From the NCBI RefSeq assembly GCF_023703465.1, contig NZ_JAMQGP010000002.1, forward strand, positions 248,001-312,000: 64,000 nt of DNA, read 5' to 3'. The notes below the pieces were generated by a model, which saw only the letters and a list, made by a program, of their open reading frames with translations, had not been told where the DNA came from and did not search any database. Below, one piece after another: positions 57,924-64,000 of this stretch (its first letter is position 1; every line of letters begins with the position of its first letter). This stretch comes from Echinimonas agarilytica (GTDB taxonomy: Bacteria > Pseudomonadota > Gammaproteobacteria > Enterobacterales > Neiellaceae). Made by a program: the position numbers and the translations under genes.

Positions 57924-60900
57924 ATACCTATCATCTGTGCGTACGCTTGTGTTTGCTGCGTCATTAAATGTTGGTGCTGCAAGAGCCATTGCTTGTTGAG
58001 CGTTGCATTGTTTTGCACTGCATTTTGAATGAATTTTTCCAACCAATTAGCATCCACTTGAACCGGTGGGATTGAACGATAGTTGGAGTTCAAGCGCAAC
58101 AGCTGACTGACATATTCAAGGTGTTTTTGTTCGGTAGCCAACGGCTGAATCCACTGTTTGTTCAGTTGATAGAGCTTCTGAATCAAGATATTTTTTGAAA
58201 CCTGATTTGAAGACATTAAGACATACGTGACTCCCTGAGGGAAAGTCGCTAAGGCTTCTTCTAACTGAGCCTGCGATAACGTGGGCTGAATGGAAAGTTG
58301 TTCATCACATAGTGCTCGTAAAGTGGGTCGAATTGAGCATTGGTAAGCAACCTCATAGGCTGTTTTTATCGGCAATTCTTGACGTCCTACTTGGTTGATT
58401 AATTGTGCAAGAACTTTGCTCGAAAAGTAGGGCAGAAGCCAATCGGCTTTGCTGCCAAGTTCAATCCAAGTATCGGCATAGTCATCAATGGTAGTTCTAT
58501 AAACTTGATGCCAGCGGATCGCTAAATGTGATTGCTGCGCATCTGGCAGAGTGTCTGCTTGGGCAAGCGCAAGGCGCTTTTTCGTGGCAGTGCTGGCGCT
58601 CGATAGAGCGTACAAGTGCGCAAGCTGTGCGTGTGACGTCAAGGCTGAATGTTCATATTCAGTGAGAGCTGATTTGTGAGTGTTCTGCTCAGCAGCAGTG
58701 CGACTGAAAGCTAGGTTGTCGATAATCACCCTGTCTTCATGGAGTGCAAAAACGTTGCGATCATCTGCACTGATCGTCATATTGAAATGTTGAAAATCAA
58801 AGCCAAATTTGGACAAAGTGACTAAGCACTCAGCCTTGATGATGGCATCTGATGCCTTTTCGCATGTTGAACGAACGTGTTCCGTCGACTTTGTATACTT
58901 CAAAAAGCCGAGAGCGCGAATGGTTGATGCCGTCGTTCGACGTTGATCTGAACTTTTTTGCTGTGCTAACAGTGGCAACAACGACTCACCAATGGTTGGA
59001 TCTTCGCTTGCTGCAAGTGCGTGTAAACCGCACTCAATGACGTCAATTGAATCGCTATTGAGCACCTTGTGAACAAGAGGTGCTTTTAATAACTGTTTGG
59101 TTTTAGGAGCAACTTCTTCTTCCCAAAACCAGTAATTCAATTCCTGTGTCAGAGCACAAAAGTTGCTGTGCGAGAGACGTGCTATCAATACCTCCATGTA
59201 GTCCACATAAAGGCTACTTTCAGTGCCTCCCATGAGCCGAATAATATTGGCCATTAATGGTGGAGGAGAAAATTGAGGGTTGTTGAGCATTGCCTGTTCG
59301 ATAACCCAGCTTGTAAGAACCTGAATGACTGGCGTATTGGAAACCGATAAGTGTTTATTGTTGAGTTTATAGTCGATTAGATATTGTGTGAGCTGAATGA
59401 GTTCATCATTAGAAATATGAGGACGTTGAGCGAGATAACCAAACAACTGCGAGTGACCTGCATTCACAAGGGAAGCAAGCGAGGGCGTTTCTGAAGCTCT
59501 CAGGTGATGACTTTGATTCACTATTTTGAGCGACGCAGAATTGACGTTTACGGCATGAATTTTGTTGCGCTCCAGCTTAGCGAAGCTAAGTTGCTTACCG
59601 TTTTTTAATGACACATTTAATGTGAGGTTCTGAGGGGGGGCATAAAACGCAAAATGAACTCGCTTTTGGTTGGATGATAGGAATGGTTGAGGCTTAGAAT
59701 AGAGCGCTGTTTTTGATCGCTTTTGAGTGACGTTAGCGAGTTCGTATGTTAAATGCCAAGTACTCCCTTCACAGGCAAACATTGGAGTGCAAGCGAAAGA
59801 AACCCAGTTTCGTGTTGGCGAATGATTTACGTATAAGGAAAAGAAACCATTATTGTTGTTGAACGCAATGTCAATGAGCCCATCGTTATTGAAATCAGCG
59901 AGCGCCGCGCCGCGCGAAGAACGTTTGAGTGCCGGTAAAAGTGTTGCGTTTTGAGAATCAAACTGGCCGCTTTCGGTTTGGAGTTTAACGGTATTTAAAC
60001 TGCCTTGAGGCTTGTATGGGCTATCGATATGACGACTGGTAAATCCGCGGCTAAATACAACATCTTCGATACCATCATTATTCAAATCTGAAATTAGAGT
60101 TGCCCATGACTGAGTGGCGTTGTCGAGATCAGTATTGAGCTGGGTGTTCCACGAAAGATCGGCTTTTGATTGAGCGCCCAAATCGTATAGTTGAGTGCCG
60201 CCAAATTCATGTTGAGTCAGAATCACCGAAGGAGACCCTGCCCAGTGAATTTGGGAAGCTTGTACAATTGGAGTTTTAATTGTTTGGAGCAGTTTCCGCA
60301 AGAAATTGGGCTTATACAATGATGCAATAGAATCGCCATTTTGAACATATGAATTCGACCCTGCAGCGTTGGCTACGTATAACCCCGATTCTTGCGAGTC
60401 GATGTGTTGGGCTCCGCTGAGTTGTGAAATAGGAACAATGGACAAGGTACGATCAAATGAGTCGAGCGACTCAAGGTTGCCAGTATTTTGGGGACTGAAT
60501 CCTTTCTCAGGGCTGAGCAATATTTGATTTTGTTGGCCAGAATAATTGCGGGTGTCGAACTGCGAATGTCGTTGGTATCCATATTCTTGCGCTCCAACTT
60601 TCAGGTCGTTGGAAAATTCTGCGAAATTGGAAATGATGAGGTCGTCAATTCCATCGTTATTACCATCCCAAACTGTGGCCGACAAAGGCCAAGTTTGGCT
60701 GTTTTTCAATGGAATTGTGATGGCATGGAACGTTGGCGTGCCATCGTTGCTAAAAATCGTCAGCTGCCCTTGCTGAGTCAGCACCAGATCAGCGAATCCA
60801 TCTTGATTGAAATCGCCTACGGCACAACCATATCCCTCAATTATTTGTGATTGCGATAATTTTTCTGTGGCATCGGTAAAGTAAGAGCCGCCCACATTTT

Positions 60901-61354
60901 GATATAGCTTGGAGCCTTGTTTTTGGTTCCACCAATGTTGTTTACCGTAGCGCCGAGTTTGGCCTTTGCCCCCAACAATAAATAAATCTTCAAAACCATC
61001 ATTATTGAAGTCGAGAGCACAAACGCCGCTACCGAATGTGTCCTTCAACCCCGCGATTTCTGCGGCTCTGTGCTCGTGCTTAAAAGCAATGCCTTTGGAG
61101 ACCGAAGACTCAATGAACTTGGCCGTAGGGACTGAGTTTGTTGAAACAGAGATTGGATCTGAAGGCTCTGTTTGAACCGAACTTTTATCAAGTTGTTGCA
61201 CCACGAAAAAAGTGACCAAAACTGCAGCAATGGGTAGCCAAAATAAGGTGTGGTTTTTGTTGAATAGCTGAGTCACGTCTTGGCCTTCACTTGAATCTTC
61301 CATGAGCTCAGTAAAGTAACGGAATGCGCCTATTAAAAAAAGCTTTAACCACAC
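57920..61354 (-). CDS. Large FG-GAP/VCBS repeat protein
   Basis: The protein has 1144 residues from a GTG at 61354, with an ATG 17 codons later that is also plausible. A membrane helix (about 35-52) is followed by a beta-propeller with calcium-binding loops at residues 115 (DFNNDGFED), 181 (DFNQDGFAD), 230 (DGNNDGIDD), 423 (DLNNDGIED) and 487 (DFNNDGLID). From about 700 the protein is all helical, with HEAT-like repeats (ESLLPLLAQQKSSDQRRTTA). It resembles CRTAC1-type proteins but lacks a clear UnbV domain. It is convergent with the cytochrome and overlaps it by four bases. It should face the periplasm. Confidence 0.8.
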   Translation of the reverse strand: MWLKLFLIGAFRYFTELMEDSSEGQDVTQLFNKNHTLFWLPIAAVLVTFFVVQQLDKSSVQTEPSDPISVSTNSVPTAKFIESSVSKGIAFKHEHRAAEIAGLKDTFGSGVCALDFNNDGFEDLFIVGGKGQTRRYGKQHWWNQKQGSKLYQNVGGSYFTDATEKLSQSQIIEGYGCAVGDFNQDGFADLVLTQQGQLTIFSNDGTPTFHAITIPLKNSQTWPLSATVWDGNNDGIDDLIISNFAEFSNDLKVGAQEYGYQRHSQFDTRNYSGQQNQILLSPEKGFSPQNTGNLESLDSFDRTLSIVPISQLSGAQHIDSQESGLYVANAAGSNSYVQNGDSIASLYKPNFLRKLLQTIKTPIVQASQIHWAGSPSVILTQHEFGGTQLYDLGAQSKADLSWNTQLNTDLDNATQSWATLISDLNNDGIEDVVFSRGFTSRHIDSPYKPQGSLNTVKLQTESGQFDSQNATLLPALKRSSRGAALADFNNDGLIDIAFNNNNGFFSLYVNHSPTRNWVSFACTPMFACEGSTWHLTYELANVTQKRSKTALYSKPQPFLSSNQKRVHFAFYAPPQNLTLNVSLKNGKQLSFAKLERNKIHAVNVNSASLKIVNQSHHLRASETPSLASLVNAGHSQLFGYLAQRPHISNDELIQLTQYLIDYKLNNKHLSVSNTPVIQVLTSWVIEQAMLNNPQFSPPPLMANIIRLMGGTESSLYVDYMEVLIARLSHSNFCALTQELNYWFWEEEVAPKTKQLLKAPLVHKVLNSDSIDVIECGLHALAASEDPTIGESLLPLLAQQKSSDQRRTTASTIRALGFLKYTKSTEHVRSTCEKASDAIIKAECLVTLSKFGFDFQHFNMTISADDRNVFALHEDRVIIDNLAFSRTAAEQNTHKSALTEYEHSALTSHAQLAHLYALSSASTATKKRLALAQADTLPDAQQSHLAIRWHQVYRTTIDDYADTWIELGSKADWLLPYFSSKVLAQLINQVGRQELPIKTAYEVAYQCSIRPTLRALCDEQLSIQPTLSQAQLEEALATFPQGVTYVLMSSNQVSKNILIQKLYQLNKQWIQPLATEQKHLEYVSQLLRLNSNYRSIPPVQVDANWLEKFIQNAVQNNATLNKQWLLQHQHLMTQQTQAYAQMIGI

Positions 61355-61462
61355 AAGCGTTTTTTAATGTTCATAAAACAACCACTTTACTGTCACTATT
61401 TATTCGTAAGATTACGCTCGAGCATTTACTTTATTGATAGCACAAAAACACATAAGAATTGA

Positions 61463-61490
61463 TTGTATTCTCATCGGTCCGTGCTATATT
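61463..61490 (+). promoter_or_regulatory. Promoter of the PEP-CTERM gene
   Basis: A -35 box TTGTAT (61463-61468) and a -10 box TATATT (61485-61490) are 16 bases apart, with TG one base before the -10. It lies 35 bases before the first possible start codon. Confidence 0.5.
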
Positions 61491-61524
61491 TCGCCAAAGT
61501 AAGAGGTATGTTCTGGAGCATTGA

Positions 61525-62277
61525 ATGCCTCAAAGTGCGTCAACAGCACTGGGAATTTTTGTTTTGCAGCGCTTTGCAAAGCTGACTTTTAATAGAATGA
61601 CAGGGATGTATTGCTTTATGGCAAACCTACCAAAAAATATTTTGGCGGTTCTTATCGCCTTCCAAACCATGCTGTTTTGTGGAGTGCTTCACGCTTCAGT
61701 GATTACCAATGGTGATTTTTCTTCTGGTTTAGATGGTTGGAATGACGCCAGCTCAACGGGAACTGTGGGCTCTGAAGGCGGTGCTGCTTACTTGCAGTCA
61801 GGTAGTGGGGTCTCTCCTTTTTCGTCCATTCTTGTTCAAGGTGACGACGGAAGTTTCTCGTTTAATGACGCTCTGCTGATTGCGGCTGATTATGAATATC
61901 TAACCTTCGATTTGTGGCAAATATCAGCAGACGTTGATGCCTCTGAAACAGGCGCTGCAAGCTTCGATGACTCTATCAGTTTGATAATTTATGACGCATT
62001 CGACTTTAATTACGATTTGTATTTGGCCCCCTTCGATGTCACCTCAGTACAAACTTCTTTTATGGTCGATATTACCAGCTTGATTGGTCGAAGCGTTGCG
62101 CTTTCATTTGAAGTGAGTGATGAGAATGACGGCTTTAATAGCAAATTTGGACTCGATAATGTGGCTTTTCTAAAGTCTATTGTGGGCCCAGTTCCTGTTT
62201 CTGAACCCAGCACGATTGCACTGTTTATGGTGATGTTGGTGTCTTTGGTCTTTGGAAATCGTAAGTTTAAAAAATAA
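61525..62277 (+). CDS. PEP-CTERM sorted exported protein
   Basis: The protein is 250 residues. GGAG six bases before ATG 61525 supports this start, although it puts about 35 residues before the export helix (NILAVLIAFQTMLFCGVLHA); a start at ATG 61618 would give a normal signal peptide. The body is a jelly-roll-like domain starting NGDFSSGLDGWND, a galactose-binding-like fold. The C-terminus has the PEP-CTERM tripartite signal: VSEPST, a hydrophobic helix and NRKFKK. Such proteins are processed by an exosortase; none is encoded in this window. Confidence 0.88.
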   Translation: MPQSASTALGIFVLQRFAKLTFNRMTGMYCFMANLPKNILAVLIAFQTMLFCGVLHASVITNGDFSSGLDGWNDASSTGTVGSEGGAAYLQSGSGVSPFSSILVQGDDGSFSFNDALLIAADYEYLTFDLWQISADVDASETGAASFDDSISLIIYDAFDFNYDLYLAPFDVTSVQTSFMVDITSLIGRSVALSFEVSDENDGFNSKFGLDNVAFLKSIVGPVPVSEPSTIALFMVMLVSLVFGNRKFKK

Positions 62278-62408
62278 TAATTAGCTATTTGGATGTTGCT
62301 GATTCATTAAAACTTACTACTTTAAATTGTCACTGTTTATATCTTAAACAGACTTAAGGATGACTGTTGGTGCCGGCCCTAGGCTGGCGCTTTACATGGA
62401 GAGAAAAA

Positions 62409-64000
62409 TTGAACATTTTCCAAACAAGCTACAAGTTTTTGTGGTTGGTGCTTATCTGTTTGTGCCCGTTCATGCCCACTTCATATGCTGCCGAAGCGAT
62501 TGAAGGCTGGGATGAAAACTCACAACTTGAAGTCAGCCTCAGTAATCCTTCTCGAAATCGACGCTCTCCTGATGCGACAGTTGACATTACACTAAAAAAC
62601 AACGGTGACGCTGATATTGCTGGCCCCGTTCGAGTTTTCGTGACCGATTTGAGCCCTGCTTCTGTTTCCTTGTCTGATGCAGACGGCCAAGAGTCAAGCA
62701 CATCCTATTTTATGTTAGTGACGCCGTCACAAACTCTGAAAGCCGGAGAGTCCGCTCAAGTTCGTACTGTGACCGTTGCCGGTGGTGGTCGAGTGACGTT
62801 TGACATGAAGGCCAAGGCTTACATTCCAACTCCACCGAAGAGTTTAATTGTTGATATTACCTCCCCAAACACCTTGTTGACGGTGGGCACATCACCAGTA
62901 TCGGTTTCCGGAACAATCAATAATGAACTTGCAGCGTTAACCTTAAATGGCGTGCCCGTGAGTCATACGAACGGCCAGTTTATGGCTGATGTAGAGCTCG
63001 AGGAAGGGTTCAATTCAATTGTTGCCAGAGCAACAACTTCAGCCGGTGAGCAAGTTACAGACTCCATTTCAGTGTCGTTGGATATGACACCGCCTTATTT
63101 AACTGTGGATTCGCATATAGATGGCGCAATCGTCTATACCGAAACCATTACAGTGACGGGACTCGTCAATGACATTGTTCGCGGGACTATTGAATCTGAA
63201 CAAGCAAAAGTTCAGGTCAACGGTATTGACGCTATAGTTTCGAATCGAAGCTATTCCGCGCAAAATATAAAGCTTTCAGAAGGCCAGAATACGGTTGAAA
63301 TTGTAGGTGTCGATGAGACCGGAAACCGTGCTTCTATCTCCTTTGCGGTTCAGTATAAAAAGCCGCTTGGACGACGCCTCGTTCTCATTTCAGGTCAAGA
63401 TCAAACCGCAAATATTGGTGATATCTTACCTACGCCTTTAACGGTTCAGGTGGTGAATGATGCTGATGAACCCGTGGTTGGCGAATCTATCGTATTTCGA
63501 GTGATGCAAGGCTCAGGCATCGTCGGTGTTGATACGCCGAATGTTGGTCGAGCGGTTGTTGTATCAACCAACGACAGCGGTTTAGCAAGCACAAAATTCC
63601 AGCTTGGTGCTCGCACCGGTGTATCCAACCACAAAGTTAAAGCCGCAGCAGTAGGCTACGACGATGACGTTATTTTTAATGCCTCGGCGAACAGTGTTGT
63701 CGCTGACAAGATCAGCGTGAACTCGGGCAACAATCAACGTGGCATGGTGAATCAAGCGTTGCCCGCGCCGTTTGTTGTTGCGGTGACCGATAACGGTGCC
63801 AATACGGTGAAAGGGGCACGCGTTCGCTATGAAGTGATTACTGGCGACGGTGTTTTCCAAAACGGCGAGTCAAGCTTTGAGACTATCACGGATAGTGATG
63901 GCCGAGCTTCTGCACAATTGACGTTGGGAGAGCTAGAAGGCTTAGATGCGCAGAAAGTTGAGGCAATCTTAATTGACTCTCCGATTGGCGTGCAGCTCTT
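62409..64000 (+). CDS. Large exported Ig-like domain protein (5' part)
   Basis: A frame opens with TTG at 62409, seven bases after GGAG, and stays open for 530 codons to the window end. The N-terminus is a signal peptide (KFLWLVLICLCPFMPTSYAA). Then come a CARDB-like domain with VDITLKNNGDADIAGPVRVF, two Ig-like modules with conserved SGTINNELAALTLNGVPV and TVTGLVNDIVRGTIESE type strands, and at least two Big_1/invasin-like domains (PLTVQVVNDADEPVVGESIV; PFVVAVTDNGANTVKGARV). It is a surface or secreted protein, possibly a giant adhesin or the N-terminal part of an RHS protein; the end is not seen. Confidence 0.8.
   Translation, partial: MNIFQTSYKFLWLVLICLCPFMPTSYAAEAIEGWDENSQLEVSLSNPSRNRRSPDATVDITLKNNGDADIAGPVRVFVTDLSPASVSLSDADGQESSTSYFMLVTPSQTLKAGESAQVRTVTVAGGGRVTFDMKAKAYIPTPPKSLIVDITSPNTLLTVGTSPVSVSGTINNELAALTLNGVPVSHTNGQFMADVELEEGFNSIVARATTSAGEQVTDSISVSLDMTPPYLTVDSHIDGAIVYTETITVTGLVNDIVRGTIESEQAKVQVNGIDAIVSNRSYSAQNIKLSEGQNTVEIVGVDETGNRASISFAVQYKKPLGRRLVLISGQDQTANIGDILPTPLTVQVVNDADEPVVGESIVFRVMQGSGIVGVDTPNVGRAVVVSTNDSGLASTKFQLGARTGVSNHKVKAAAVGYDDDVIFNASANSVVADKISVNSGNNQRGMVNQALPAPFVVAVTDNGANTVKGARVRYEVITGDGVFQNGESSFETITDSDGRASAQLTLGELEGLDAQKVEAILIDSPIGVQL

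Noticed and set aside
62369-62391. GC-rich hairpin between the PEP-CTERM gene and the Ig-like gene
   Set aside because: The stem is imperfect and is followed by only three Ts, so it cannot be called a terminator with confidence.
1-64000. CRISPR array, prophage, insertion sequence or tRNA
   Set aside because: No regularly spaced repeats, integrase, transposase or terminal inverted repeats, and no tRNA-like cloverleaf, were noticed while reading.

Overview
The window looks like a chromosomal segment of a marine gammaproteobacterium, probably of the Alteromonadales type. The evidence is the conserved block map/rpsB-tsf-pyrH-frr-uppS-cdsA-dxr-rseP-bamA-skp-lpxD-fabZ-lpxA-lpxB-rnhB-dnaE-accA-tilS with E. 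coli-like proteins and gene order, together with an MshA-like pilin, a GH43 glycosidase, diguanylate cyclases and a PEP-CTERM protein. The species cannot be named from sequence reading alone. No phage, transposase, CRISPR array, tRNA or rRNA was seen.

Layout. Positions 1-24372 hold the housekeeping block: glnD and map on the minus strand, divergent from a nearly unbroken + strand series for translation (rpsB, tsf, frr), pyrimidine, isoprenoid and phospholipid precursors (pyrH, uppS, cdsA, dxr), outer-membrane biogenesis (rseP, bamA, skp, lpxD, fabZ, lpxA, lpxB), then rnhB, dnaE, accA and tilS. Positions 24389-30450 hold two diguanylate cyclases, a patatin-like lipase, a DUF3624 protein, a YgjP-like metalloprotease and proS. 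Positions 30691-33986 form a minus-strand bufferin-type RiPP operon: a four-cysteine DUF2282 precursor, an MNIO (DUF692) enzyme, a DUF2063 partner, an ECF sigma factor and a membrane-bound putative anti-sigma factor, preceded by a four-helix membrane protein. Positions 34038-38147 are mixed singletons (DUF924, FKBP-type isomerase, MSHA-like pilin, a small Cys-rich protein, GH43).

Positions 38265-50592 are a complete urea acquisition and hydrolysis locus on one strand: porin, urtABCDE, ureDABC, ureEFG and hupE, 14 genes with short gaps or overlaps. Diverging from it at 50848 is a hybrid histidine kinase whose sensor is a whole NCS1-type permease followed by a cysteine cluster, overlapping a LuxR-type response regulator. 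The arrangement suggests that urea or a related nitrogen compound is sensed by a transporter-derived receptor that controls the adjacent operon; this is inference.

Positions 55259-64000 are less ordinary. They hold an unrecognised two-helix membrane protein, a 677-residue protein joining a four-helix membrane domain to five CxxCH haem sites, a convergent 1144-residue FG-GAP repeat protein whose stop codon overlaps that of the cytochrome, a PEP-CTERM protein, and the first 530 codons of a secreted Ig-like-domain protein that runs off the window.

Most likely places for new biology: the permease-kinase/urea locus, the bufferin operon with its own sigma/anti-sigma pair and leader dyad, and the membrane-pentahaem/FG-GAP pair. 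Several annotated starts were moved inward from the longest open frame on the basis of Shine-Dalgarno sequences, signal peptides or family alignment; each case is stated.
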